Shown here: positions 10,018-20,283 of the stretch, one piece after another
How the letters are laid out: each line of letters opens with the position of its first letter
How positions within the stretch are numbered: the stretch's first letter is position 1
DNA from: Nothopassalora personata
Taxonomy: Eukaryota; Ascomycota; Dothideomycetes; Mycosphaerellales; Mycosphaerellaceae
Assembly (NCBI GenBank): GCA_033816765.1
Contig: CM066289.1
Location: 2,108,001-2,172,000, forward strand
Direction of reading: 5' to 3'
Length of the DNA stretch: 64,000 bases
Program-made: the position numbers and the translations under genes
Notes under the pieces: generated by a model
The model's input: the letters and a program-made list of their open reading frames with translations, nothing else
Databases searched by the model: none
Told to the model about the DNA's origin: nothing

Positions 10018-10806
10018 CTAGTGGCGAACGACCACGCCGTGGCGGCGGGTGGTACCCTTGCGGTAGTCATCCTCAGACTCGGAGCTGCATTCGGATCCAT
10101 CGGAGTAGCCACATCGGGAGCCTCCGCAGTCGAGCTTGACGCGAGCACCAGCTCGAGTGATGCCATAGCGTTCGCAAGTGCAGCACGAAGAAGTGCTGGA
10201 GACGGAGCTTGGAGTGGAGCTGTTGCTGCTGCGGGAGCTGAGAGATGGGACATCGGACTCGACGTCGGATTCTTCTTCGCTGCTCTCCTCGGAGTCCTCC
10301 TCGATCTGTGCCTGGGCGAACTTGGCGGACAGCTGCTCGAGAGTTGGCTGTCTGAACTGCTCGGTGCGGACCTTGCGGGTCTCCTGTGGCTTGTAGGGGC
10401 GAGGTGAGACGATCTCCGACTGACTGAGTGGACGACCCTTGGGGACACCAGTAGAAGTGCGGCGGGAGTGACGAGCGGCCTTGGCAGTGTCAATGGCTGG
10501 AGGAGCTGACTTGCCGTTGGGGATGTCGAGGACGTTGAGCTTGCGTCCAGTGGTTGGCTCAGTGACAGACTCGCGGGCTGGGTCATGGGAGACGTGGTTA
10601 CCGTCAATGATGTAGTAGTACCAGTAGCGCTGGCCTTGCTTGAGAGTCTGACCTTGGAAGCGGAAAGTGCCTTTCCATCCGCCAGCCTTGGAGGAGTCCT
10701 TGGACAGAGGCAGTTGGCCTTTGTAGCCGTCCCAGGAGCCGAGAAGGTGGACGGTCTTGCAGTTGGCAGAAGTGCGGAGAGTGAAGTTAAGCTGGATAGC
10801 GGCCAT
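10018..10806 (-). CDS. CBM48 / AMPK-beta-type glycogen-binding domain protein
   Basis: Single exon, 262 aa, ATG at 10806. Residues about 3-90 form an E-set glycogen-binding fold: QLNFTLRTSANCKTVHLLGS, WDGYKGQLPLSKD, GGWKGTFRFQG, then QRYWYYYIIDGNHVSHDPAR. The two Trp and the Y-Y-I-I-D-G strand match the carbohydrate-binding module of AMPK beta subunits. The conserved SNF1-binding C-terminal domain of true beta subunits is absent. Instead there is an acidic Glu/Ser stretch (about 170-190) and a Ser-rich Cys-containing tail (TSSCCTCERYGITRAG). So a fungal glycogen-binding-domain protein, not the AMPK beta subunit itself. Substrate binding is inferred. Confidence 0.75.
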   Translation of the reverse strand: MAAIQLNFTLRTSANCKTVHLLGSWDGYKGQLPLSKDSSKAGGWKGTFRFQGQTLKQGQRYWYYYIIDGNHVSHDPARESVTEPTTGRKLNVLDIPNGKSAPPAIDTAKAARHSRRTSTGVPKGRPLSQSEIVSPRPYKPQETRKVRTEQFRQPTLEQLSAKFAQAQIEEDSEESSEEESDVESDVPSLSSRSSNSSTPSSVSSTSSCCTCERYGITRAGARVKLDCGGSRCGYSDGSECSSESEDDYRKGTTRRHGVVVRH

Positions 10807-12573
10807 GATGAAGTAGTCTTCGCGGAGTGGAAGCGGTTTCGTAGTTTCGTGGTAGAATCGTAATTACTGGGAATCGTGGTAATCGTGCTGATTCGTCGAA
10901 AGTCGTGCTGAGCAAGCAAGAGCTGGCAATTAGTGTTTGTTGTGTGGTGGAAGTCGACCAGCGACTATGACCAGACTGATAGAATGCGATATGGACAAAT
11001 TGTTGGGTGGTTTTCTGGCGTTTCTTCTGGGGTTTGTGATGGTTGGCGGTAAGGCGGATTATTAGTGAGAGATGAGTATATTCAGCTGAGAGCACCAGGC
11101 CCTGTATTAACAAACAAAGACACAAAAGGAGTAATAGACCAAAGACCAGCTCTTGGGGTTGACACGCTTGCTGAAGGAGAGAGAAAGAGAGCCTGAGGGA
11201 GGGGGCGCAGCTGGGCGGACTATATGCTCGCAGTGAGGCCTGCTACTGTACACAGCGGAGGGGAGCAATGCACGTCTGCGAGTGCACACTATTGGGAGTG
11301 TGCAGCACAGCGTTAACAGATGCTGGTCCAGTGGAGACGATCAAAGCCGTTGCGCGGCACGAACGATCTGCCCATTGGCTGCGGCGCTTCCCGTGGGTGC
11401 AGAGACCGTGCTGCAAGTCACCTCGCCTCTGCAGCACACCTCTTTCTACTCGTCAGCCTCGACACTTCTCTAGAGGTACGCCCCGGTCCATCAATCGCAG
11501 CACTGCTTACCAGCTCTACAGTAGTGCCATGTGCGCGCAAGCAGGATTGCTGCTTTGCATCCTTCCGCTTCAGGACGCGTAGCTACACTCCCACCGGCTT
11601 GCATCTTCCATGCAATCAACGCCGCCCTCAGAGAGCTCTCCCTGCGACCTTGTACAGTAGCCTGAAGGCTGGGCGGCCATGTGCATGGTGGTGTGCGCCT
11701 TGTATATTGCACCCCTCCGATGAGGCAAATCTTGCTTGTGATCGAGACTTTCTGCCCTCCTGAGGAAAAAGGCTGGAGGCTGGAAATGCGTACAGGGGTT
11801 CCCATGGCTGGGCTTGTGATATGCCCACATGGCTGAGCGAGTCAGAGTGCACTGTCCATGAAAGCGTGTGGAAGTGCAGTGGTACAACGACGTCAGCTTG
11901 TGACGCGGAATGATCGATATCAACTTCGTCCTGTACGTAATTTGCAAGAATCGTAGATCAACCTGCGCGACAGTCTCGCGCATTGCGGTCTGTCCAATGC
12001 CCAAATCGCTTTCCAAACCTTTGGCCAATACCCAAATATGCACTTCTGCGAACCATTAACCCCGGAGTCGTGTCGACTCATCGAAGCACCTCCCATTCGA
12101 GGCCGCCGCGAAGCTCCACCAACGGGGATGGTCGCGAAGCAGGGGTATGATGATCCACCGTGTGATATCGTACATGGCCCAGCCACTTCTTGCAGCATTG
12201 CGGCTATCGACATCAGCTCGTCTGTCAGTCGTGCTTTTCGTGCTCCACTCAGTTCAGCTTTGTGCTACACCACCATGGCTGCAGCACAGCACATTCGCCA
12301 GCTCGGTCCGAACAAACCAACCCACCAAAAACAAGACGTGGGATTTTGGACATCGCGGTGATAGTGGCCGCGGATCCAGTCAATACGGATATCTATTTCG
12401 ACAGATTGATAGAGGTAGTCTCTGCGAATAATTCGCGCCAACTGGATTGGTTCTTGCAGGCCCTGTTAGTATGTTCTCTGTGCTGCGCCAACACGTGGCT
12501 TGGGTGCTTTGGTTTGTTCGGACCGAGGCCAGCACTTCCAGGCATCATTTTGATCGGCTGTTGAACAATTCGC
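10807..12573. other. 1.8-kb intergenic region, no gene supported
   Basis: Upstream of the CBM48 gene and downstream of the ADIP-domain gene. The first 300 bp is purine/pyrimidine-skewed as in a long leader. Open frames of up to about 150 aa on both strands are low in conserved-looking content. A small unrecognised gene cannot be excluded. Confidence 0.4.
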
Positions 12574-14280
12574 TCACACGTCAACGCAAATCAAAGACTC
12601 GAGCTCTTCAGGATTCAGCGTGCTTTTCCTTCGCTTCGGGCGCCCTTTGATTCTCGTTCGCTTGCTCATTGGGCTGACCATCTTCCCAAGGGTATCGTCG
12701 TCATCTTGCCTGTCCTGGGCAAGCTCGTCCAGACTTCCGTCCAGGCCATAGTCCAGCACTTGAGCTCGCCTGGCATTAGGCCCGCTTTCGCGTGCTGCAG
12801 CTGCGGCTTGCTCGGCCTCTTCCTGAGCGGCGCTTAGCTTCTCCGCTACCGTCATCTGTGGTATCTCGAGCTCTGAACTGTCGCCGTCATCGTCCTGCAG
12901 TAGAGCTTTCGCTCGTGCATTGCTCCTTTCCACTGGCTCCGGTTCAGGCACATTGTGTCGGTGCTTTGGTGGAGACGGCGGCAGAGAATGACTCGCGTCA
13001 CCGGACGGCCTCAAGTCGAAAAATGATGGTGGCTCAAGAACATCACGCTTCCTCTTGTCACTAGTCCGAGGCTGGTTGGAGGCTCGAGCAGGTGAAGGCA
13101 CTGCAATGCTCGGCTCCGTGACCTCCGCGATGTCAGGCAGTCTGATCTCACTGGATTCGCTCTCCACAAAGCTCTGTTCTGTCGAGTCCGAGCGTGACAG
13201 ACGGCCGGGCTGCTCCCTGCGCGGAGACAGGAAGCCCATTCCCTTCCTCAAGTCATCGATCTTAATCGAGTCTCCAGTGTTCATACGCTTCAGCCAGCCT
13301 TGCATCAGGACCAGCATGTCTCGCCATCTCTTTTCCATATGTTCCCAGCCTTCTCGTAGTCGTGCGATCTCCTCTTCGCGGACCTCGACCTCTTCCATCG
13401 ATACGAAGTTCGGGTTTGTCAAGACCGATTTGAGATGCGTCAAGGTAGATTCGAGCTCTGTGGCCAGTGTCCCGTACGAGGTGGGTAGCGCCTGCAGCAT
13501 GCTGTTCGCACTTTGGTGCTCGCCATTTGGCGGTTCCTGATCTCCCATGCTGCCATTCGCGCTGTCAACTCTCTTAGCGCTGGTAGGCAGACCGAGCAGC
13601 TCTTTCATAGTCGCTAGTGCCGTGCGAATCAACCCGATCAAGCCGTCATTCTCATCGCTCAGGCTCTGGCTCAGCTGGGTCAAAAAATCTGTGGTTTCCT
13701 GCTTCAGACTGTACTCCGGATCGTTCAAGTCTTGTCCACGAATATCTGCCGTCGTCCTGCGCACTGTCATACTTGGCGCAGTCATTGCAGACCTGTTCCC
13801 TCTCTGCTGCCCTTGCAGATGTGTCTTCAGTCGCGCCAATTCGAGATCGCGTTTCCGCACATCGTTGGCACACTGTGTCTTGACCTGCGCAAGTGTCGTC
13901 TTGAGCTTCGCCGCTTGGTCTTGTAGTGACTTCATCGCCTTCTCGACTTTCTTCACCTCGGCACGCGCTACACGCTCTGCTGCTTGGGCCTGGACCGTAG
14001 CTCGTGCTGACTCCTCACTCTTAGTGTTGAGCCGCTCGATATCGTGTTGTTTCCGTGCATCGTCTGCGCGCAGCTGCCGCACCGTATACGCGACGTGCTC
14101 TCGTTGCTCCTTGTCACGATCTTCGCGCAGTATGAGGTCGTGGACCAGGTTGATGATCTTCGCGCGACTCTCCTTCGAAGGCTTGACAAAGTCAATGGGT
14201 TCGCTGTTGCGCAGTAATCCTCTGGCCAGCAGCAGGTTGTTCAAGTATGTAGACGCTGTTCGCAGGCTCTCGTGGTCCAT
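12574..14280 (-). CDS. Msd1/SSX2IP (ADIP domain) coiled-coil protein
   Basis: 568 aa from ATG 14280; the frame is open for 18 more codons but only from a TTG. The N-terminus (LRTASTYLNNLLLARGLL, then AKIINLVHDLILREDRDKEQ) and a long coiled coil ending in TTLAQVKTQCANDVRKRDLE and RLKTHLQGQQRGN match the ADIP domain (PF11559; afadin- and alpha-actinin-binding). Fission yeast Msd1 and human SSX2IP carry this domain and anchor microtubule minus ends at spindle poles or centrosomes. The C-terminal half is disordered with an acidic, basic-ended tail (KRTRIKGRPKRRKSTLNPEE). Spindle-pole function is inferred from the family. Confidence 0.8.
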   Translation of the reverse strand: MDHESLRTASTYLNNLLLARGLLRNSEPIDFVKPSKESRAKIINLVHDLILREDRDKEQREHVAYTVRQLRADDARKQHDIERLNTKSEESARATVQAQAAERVARAEVKKVEKAMKSLQDQAAKLKTTLAQVKTQCANDVRKRDLELARLKTHLQGQQRGNRSAMTAPSMTVRRTTADIRGQDLNDPEYSLKQETTDFLTQLSQSLSDENDGLIGLIRTALATMKELLGLPTSAKRVDSANGSMGDQEPPNGEHQSANSMLQALPTSYGTLATELESTLTHLKSVLTNPNFVSMEEVEVREEEIARLREGWEHMEKRWRDMLVLMQGWLKRMNTGDSIKIDDLRKGMGFLSPRREQPGRLSRSDSTEQSFVESESSEIRLPDIAEVTEPSIAVPSPARASNQPRTSDKRKRDVLEPPSFFDLRPSGDASHSLPPSPPKHRHNVPEPEPVERSNARAKALLQDDDGDSSELEIPQMTVAEKLSAAQEEAEQAAAAARESGPNARRAQVLDYGLDGSLDELAQDRQDDDDTLGKMVSPMSKRTRIKGRPKRRKSTLNPEELESLICVDV

Positions 14281-14653
14281 TGCGACGGCGGTGGTGGCCA
14301 AAGACCAGATTTGTACACGGTCGAGGCGTTGCAAAGACGGCGTCGAAGGCCATCGCTGTGCTTTCGAATCTCGAGTCTCCTTGTTTAGCGAGCGTTGCTA
14401 TGGCGACATCTATTCTAGGACGCGATCACGTGAACATCATGAAGCAGTCACCGAATGACGGATCGTCTTTGTCTCTGCTTGGTACTACTGTACATGTTCT
14501 TCTTGCTGCCATCCGACACGTCTCATTCCTGTCGATGCACTCTACATAGAAATTATTCATGCCGCTTCGGAACCGAGCAGCAATTCTCGTCGGTTTCGGC
14601 CTTCGGCCTCTTCGGTAGGGTTTTTTTAGGGAAATGGCCGAACCACTGCGAAA
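14281..14653. other. Upstream region of the ADIP-domain gene
   Basis: About 370 bp between the ADIP gene start and a TIR element. No gene seen; carries a short T-run and a TTCGG-rich patch at about 14,590-14,620. Confidence 0.4.
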
Positions 14654-15227
14654 TTGACTATTCGCAGCCCCCGGAAATGACTCATCTGACGCATAACTAT
14701 CTCGTTATATACGCTATTGACGCGACGTTATCGCTTGTATCTAACGATTCTGTCGCGTCGTCGCGTCTTCGTATGTTTCTTGTTAACGTATACTGCCTTA
14801 GCCTTTCGATATCAACGAGAACTACACTTTGCATCGTAATATCGCCTCCAACCTCACCTTAATACGGGCCTAGGCTAAGTGCTAGCGACGTCGAGTAGGT
14901 TAGCTTTCTCGGTGAGAACGAAGAGCCCTATACTACCTAGGCAGCCGAAGGATCGCAGGCGCAATAGACAGAAGCCCGAGACGACGATACCGTCTCGGAC
15001 GAAGAGATAGACAATCGACAAGATCTCGTTTTAAGCGAAGACAACGATAGCGATTAAGACTCTATAGGATGCGTGTGTGCGAGGTTGTGATATTTAAGTA
15101 CTAATTAGAGTGCATTGTTTACCTGCAACTATACATTAATAGCGTTTAGTATACCCTGATCACACAGACTAATAATACGAGTGGTTATGCAGCCGATAAG
15201 TCATGTATAGGGGCTGTGAATAGTCAA
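14654..15227. mobile_element. Non-autonomous DNA transposon remnant (MITE-like) with ~50-bp terminal inverted repeats
   Basis: Positions 14654-14703 and 15179-15227 are imperfect inverted repeats. Both start TTGACTATTC when read inward, followed by CRCAGCCCC, ATGACTYATC and GCATAAC blocks at equal spacing, with differences mainly C/T and G/A. The 475 bp between them is rich in TA and in stop codons in all frames, as after RIP, and shows no readable transposase. The target duplication is not clear. The superfamily is not assignable from what is seen; Tc1/mariner (pogo-like) is possible. Confidence 0.6.
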
Positions 15228-15374
15228 AAATGGCCATCTTCAGCAGCTCTTTTCTCGAGAAGAGGCATACAGGATGCCGAACACAGGACGCATCTCGCTC
15301 GGACTCTCTGACTGGCCATGGCCAACATGATGATCCATCGATAAGTGAAAGAGCACAGCAACTTCCAGCGCAAT

Positions 15375-15387
15375 TGATCCGGCCCCA
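15375..15387. repeat. Target-site duplication, left copy (SINE)
   Basis: TGATCCGGCCCCA, repeated exactly at 15856-15868, bracketing the SINE. Confidence 0.85.
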
Positions 15388-15855
15388 GGCTCGGTAGGTT
15401 AGTGGTAACCCATCAGGTAACCCGAGGCTGGGGTCGTCGGATCCAATCTTGCGAGTTCGAATCTCGTAAGAGCTAAAACGACTACGGGGATGTTAATCGA
15501 AAAGCTTAGCTACAAGGGATGAGGTCGCAGGGGCTAGCTAGTTTTAGAAGCTATTATTCAACAAGTAGGGGAGTTTTCTAGCTAGGATCGCTAACTCGAC
15601 AGCCGAGACGTGCCGGGAGGAGCCCCGGTAGTCACGATCGTGAATAACCCCCGTAAGGCTAAATTGGACGCTAAGCACCCGGTCGGCGGCGTAGCCAAAG
15701 TGAAGGAACACCTTATATCTAGTTAGGCGAAGGGACACCACCCCCAGGGGGCGCCTTAGGGTGGGTGGCTCGGCGGTTAGGCCAAGCCGTGCTGCATAGT
15801 CTCCAACTCACATAGCACGAAAATGGAATAATCAATCAATCAATCAATCAATCAA
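15388..15855 (+). mobile_element. tRNA-headed SINE with AATC tail
   Basis: 468-bp element on the + strand between perfect 13-bp direct repeats. The first 90 bp is tRNA-like: an A-box-like TAGGTTAGTGG at 15395-15405 and a clean B-box GTTCGAATC at 15455-15463, 50 bp apart, both parts of an internal Pol III promoter. A 350-bp body without tRNA likeness follows. The 3' end is a run of about 6.5 AATC units (15830-15855), then the second target duplication. Head, body, simple-repeat tail and flanking duplications together are diagnostic of a SINE moved by a LINE. It shows little RIP-type decay compared with the adjacent TIR element. The element lies about 225 bp upstream of the SCD1 start. Confidence 0.85.
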
Positions 15856-15868
15856 TGATCCGGCCCCA
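15856..15868. repeat. Target-site duplication, right copy (SINE)
   Basis: Exact copy of the 13-mer at 15375-15387, directly after the AATC tail. Confidence 0.85.
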
Positions 15869-16093
15869 CCACTCCGGACTATGGTCGCAGCACAACGGCG
15901 GGCAATGGTGGGGAGTCCTGGTGGCGACAGCAACCATTCGATTCAATGTCCGCAGCAGGTACCCTGGAACCCAATGTCTGCCTGTGCTCTAGGCAATGTG
16001 ATAAGTATAGATGCTGTCTTGCCCTGGCACGCTTGCTCTCATTCCATCCTTTCTCCCTCCTAGCCCTCCATACCACCAACCTAACATACAGCC

Positions 16094-16949
16094 ATGTCTC
16101 ACGGAGCCAGCATCACACCAGCTGAGACCCAGCTTGAGCCTGTCAAGCTCATCAGCCTTGAAGGTGAGTGCCCGGTGCGACCCGTTCTTCCCACTGCACC
16201 TGGAAGGCAAAGGGTGGTTCAGGTGAAGAAACAACTGGCGGAAATATATGATACCTCATGATAAGCAACATATCTTAGAGACCTTCTGAGAGACCACCTT
16301 GCTTTCATTGCTTGCCGCGAGCATTGGCTAATCACTTCCTACAGAAATGCAAGGCTGCATGGCGGCAGTCTACGAGTGGGCAGACAGCTACGACAGCAAG
16401 GACTGGACTCGCCTCAGCAAATGCATAGCACCCACTCTCCGCATCGATTACCGCTCGTTCCTGAACAAGATCTGGGAAGAGATGCCAGCAGACGAATTCG
16501 TCCAGATGGCTTCTGATCCTCATGTCCTGGGCGACCCCCTCCTCAGGACACAGCACTTCATCGGCGGCACAAAGTGGGAGAAAGTTAGCGACGACGAGAT
16601 CATCGGCTACCACCAGCTCCGAGTCCCTCACCAAAAGTACGCCGACGATTCGATGACCAAGGTCACCGTCAAAGGCCATGCACATTCTTTCAACAAGCAC
16701 TGGTACAAGAAGGTCAACGGGGTTTGGAAGTTTGCAGGGTTGAACCCAGATATCAGATGGTTCGAGTACGACTTCGACAAGGTCTTCGAGAGCGGTCGTG
16801 AAAAGCACGGCGACGAGGCTGCACAAGCAGCCCAGGCATCTGGTGGGTCGTACAAGATCTCGAAGTCAAAGCTGGACTTTACGAAGGTGGATGATCCGTT
16901 GTTGATGCAGGCTAATGCGATAGTCACAGGTATCCCACCCAAGCCGTAG
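16094..16949 (+). CDS. SCD1: Scytalone dehydratase (DHN-melanin biosynthesis)
   Basis: Two exons, 16094-16163 and 16345-16949, encode 224 aa; the 181-bp intron has donor GTGAGT and acceptor CAG. The enzyme dehydrates scytalone to 1,3,8-trihydroxynaphthalene and vermelone to 1,8-DHN. The core is very conserved: [72 protein letters not shown]. The active-site residues known from the Magnaporthe enzyme (Tyr30, Asp31, Tyr50, His85, His110, Ser129, Asn131) are all present here at a constant offset of nine: Y39, D40, Y59, H94, H119, S138, N140. The protein is longer than the 172-aa Magnaporthe enzyme by a short N-terminal exon and about 40 C-terminal residues. Other melanin genes are not in the window. 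Confidence 0.95.
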
Positions 16950-17202
16950 TTTGACGCCTTTCGCATTTAGCAGGCATCGGCGTTGCGGATGGAGGAGATA
17001 GGAGAGCCATGTTAGCAGCCCGTGAGCTATGATAATGGACCAGCACCGAGTGTCTTCGTGTGTCCATCTCTCGGTAACTCGCCATATGAGCTTTTCAATG
17101 GACATTTCACGTGTCACAGAAGTACTCCCGTGCAAGTAAATATTCCCTGTAATTGTGTCCGAAATAACATTTGAAGCATCTCTGCAACCCCTTGAACCCA
17201 TC

Positions 17203-17869
17203 ATGATGGGCTACGCCGCAGCCCTTCACACCGCAATGTTCAACATGACTACACCTATAACCATGGCAAAGTTCGTGACGATGACACGCTTCTCGGTCGC
17301 CCAAAGACCACAGCCTACACCTAGCGTCGCCAGTACTACGACTCCAACGAGCACTCCCTCGGGCCTCGAGACGATCCACAGAAAGGCCAAACCAGTCTTC
17401 CAACACGAAGAAGACTCACCAACTACCACCAGCACCACCCTCCATCCAGCCCAGCGCCAATCCACCAGAGAGCACTATCGTCACGATCGTTGTACCCATT
17501 GACGCCACCCATACCTCCATAAGCTACATTTCTGCGACCTCCACGCCTCCACATTATCCAGTACCGAGCGCGGACGCCAAGTCTGGAAGCTCTGACGAAG
17601 CGACCAAAAGGTGTTCCAGCATGGGGCTCCGGCCTCGGCATCGCGCTCAGGCTCGCTTTCCTTATTTGTATCGTCGCTGCACTCACACTGTGGAGGAGCA
17701 TATGCAGGAAGCACAAGCCGCTGCAACGAACAGCTCGAGACATGCACGAAGTCGAGCGGTCTTCGAGGAGTACAGAGTTGACCAAGATCCTGATCCTATT
17801 GGACTTCGCGAGCTGTTGACGCCAGACGAGGTGGCAGAGCACGACGGCAGCAACTCTTATTATACTTGA
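17203..17869 (+). pseudogene. Possible Ser/Thr-rich single-pass membrane protein, frame disrupted
   Basis: Frame 1 gives a Thr/Ser/Pro-rich stretch (TTTPTSTPSGLETIHRKA, to 17502). Frame 2 gives STIVTIVVPIDATHTSISY and continues. From about 17607, frame 3 gives GVPAWGSGLGIALRLAFLIC followed by IVAALTLWRSICRKHK, a convincing transmembrane helix with a basic stop-transfer end. Frame 2 again gives a plausible acidic C-terminus up to 17869 (EYRVDQDPDPIGLRELLTPD). The order resembles fungal Mid2/Wsc-type sensors in layout only. I find no splice sites that join the frames, so it may be a decayed gene or a chance pattern. Confidence 0.3.
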
Positions 17870-18324
17870 TACCATAGAATGGATTTTGGGAAGGACTGAC
17901 CACATTTCAGACGACCTAGCATGTGATCGGCCTCGAGCAGTCGGGAATAGATCATGAGAAGCAGTGGGAGATATTCTCATCATGGAAAAGAGGGCTTCGT
18001 TTCGCGGTATTTCAGCGAACACACAAAGCGTGGCGAAAAGTTAAAGTATCCTGAGGCCAGAGATTCGTTGATACAGTGAGTCCGGAATCGATGGCATCAT
18101 CAGAATTGTCAAGCAATTCACCGATCAGGACTCCTTCTTCTTTCCCGCACAGTCCATCGTTGCCCTTCACCGACGCCACAACCCCATTCATCGAGTAATG
18201 GTACATTCGAAACGCCAACAAGTACCGTATACACACAAATCCACCTAGGCTTGATCTGTTCCTGCCACAGTGCGCTTTCGCAGCTTTTGGCGTAACGTGT
18301 TAGCGAGTGCAAAGATAAAAATGC
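17870..18324. other. Intergenic, no gene seen
   Basis: 3' flank of the five-exon gene on the minus strand and of the doubtful + strand frame. Confidence 0.4.
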
Positions 18325-20283
18325 TCAGATGTCAATAGACATGGTGTCCTCGACTTCGGGAACGTTCTCCTTATCGTCCTTGGGGAACACCGCACGGCTT
18401 ACCTTGCGCGGCTTTGGATTCGAGACCTCGCGGTCCTTGCTGAGCTTCTCGGGTGAGCCTTCGTTCACGGAGAGCGACTTGAGCGTTGATCGAGTGCGCT
18501 TCTTCGCGAAGCCGTCCGCAGGGCTTGAGGAAAGCAGTGAGTTGACTTTGGCAGGGGATGACTCTGTGCGCGGGTTGAGGATGCTGGGAATGCTCGAGAA
18601 GAAGTCTCGACCATTTGCGTTGGCAGTGCCTTCTTTACGACCACGAACCACATCGGCTGGGAGACATTAGAGGGTTGTAATTTCAGTCAGCAGACGCGAG
18701 AGTTACGTACCTGGCTGATGGAGGATATGCCCATCTTTGTCTTCGGTAGTGCAGCTGGGAAAGTCTGTACAGCCGTTGTGCATGCTGACGTCCGAGGCAT
18801 TGGCATTGCGCTGATCCATAGCACGCTGCGGGACAGGTGGTGGTGGCATGGAAGTGCTTTGTGGAGTGTCTGCCGACGCGGTCACCTTTGGCGGCTGCTT
18901 CAGAGCGCTCAGGATTTTACGCAGTTGATCGCTTGGCAGACGGAGGACGACCTGCAAACAGTAGGATGTCAGTCATACCTGAAATTTGTGTGTCGCCAGA
19001 TCGAAGAATCCTGCAACAGCGAAGCATGACACTGCACGAATCGCCACGCACCTGTCTAGGATCTGCTCTTGGCTGGTCAGTACGACGCCTAGTACCAGTC
19101 GGGTACGGTGGTGGCATGCTAGCAAGAGTCGGTGGCGGCGGCGGCAGAGCGGAGAAAGGAATGTTCGAGTATGCTGAAGTAGACCGACTAGTGGCTGAGA
19201 GGCTCTCGTCGAAGTGATGACCAAAATCCCAGGATGTAGCTGGTGTAGGCACTTCATCGAAATGCGGAGTGTTCGGTGGACCTCCAGGATTCATGTACGG
19301 CGAGGTGTATTGGTGGCTGCTGACGCTACTCGCGCTCATATTTCGAGCGTGGTCGCTGATACCAGGCATATGGACGGCACCAGCCAAGGTCATGAGGCTG
19401 TTCAAGTGACGCTCTTTCAGTGGCAGGATCTGGGCCTCTAGGTCTGGATTCGGGTATGCAATGCCTGAATGCTGCATGATCCTGAAGGGGGCCGGCTGAA
19501 AGTTGAAGACGGCATGGTTCAGCAGTTTATGGAAAGTGACAGTGCCAACGTTGTGAACTTTGCCGGGTTGGATCTGCAGGCAGAATTGTGTCAGCTTTTG
19601 CCAACAAGCATGCAGCGATGTCCTAGAGTATGGGGTGTGGCGGTGGAGAGATGCCTCGAACGCCCTGCCAAGGCTAGGAGCACCATCCAATCTCCGCTGT
19701 CTTGTGATCACATACCTGAGCATAACCTTCGGATATCTCGATTTTGACGCGGCCGGTGGGGTCGTCGGGGTCCCAGCTTGACGCGGACATGACTTCTTCG
19801 TGGAACTGAGGAAAGTGCAATGGTTGTGGAATGTTCTTGTTGATCAGTGGCTCCATGTTCGCGACGGAGATGACCTTGGGCCACTTGACATCGTCTCTGA
19901 AGTTCTCGATGCACTGGATGACGCCGTCTACGATGACCTTGATTTGCCACAGCTGGATGTGGTTGACTCGCTCGGTGCCAGGCTGAGGGGCAAAGTAGAA
20001 CTTCTTCGGCATCCAGGAGTGAATCGAGACCTGGAATGGGGCACCGTGCTCGAGGCTTGGTACGAACGCTGTCATCAAAGGGGCAAGCGTGTTGGCTGTG
20101 GCTATTGTCAGCATGTGCATACTCAGGTGCAGCCTACTTGATCTCACCTTTGGTGCTGTTGCCATTGATGCTCAACCGCCCGTCTGCAACCGCGTGGCAC
20201 TCGACACGGTATTCTTTGAGCGGCACATGCTGGTCATGGGTGCCGCTGGGAAAGAGCAGCACGTCCCAGTCTTCGAAGCGCAT
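18325..20283 (-). CDS. Conserved filamentous-fungal protein of unknown function, five exons
   Basis: Exons on the minus strand: 20283-20148, 20095-19716, 19573-19052, 18951-18711, 18656-18325; phases agree and give 536 aa. The start MRFEDWDVLLFPSGT is typical of an uncharacterised ascomycete family I recognise by pattern. Its beta-rich core continues PFQVSIHSWMPKKF, KVIVDGVIQCIENF, QPLHFPQFHEEVM, GRVKIEISEGYAQ and then VFNFQPAPFRIMQHSGIAYP. A Pro-rich linker follows (SALPPPPPTLASMPPPYP), then a helix VVLRLPSDQLRKILSAL, and a basic Ser-rich tail ending EVEDTMSIDI. No enzymatic motif, signal peptide or membrane span. The acceptor of exon 2 could also lie 6 bp earlier (20102). Function unknown; the tail looks nuclear. 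Confidence 0.75.

Noticed and set aside
11320..11763. A 147-aa + ORF in the 10.8-12.5 kb gap
   Set aside because: Arg/Cys/Ser-rich, overlaps other frames of equal length, no start context, intron or domain.
13547..14458. A 303-aa + strand ORF rich in Ser/Cys/Arg
   Set aside because: Antisense shadow of the ADIP-domain coiled coil.
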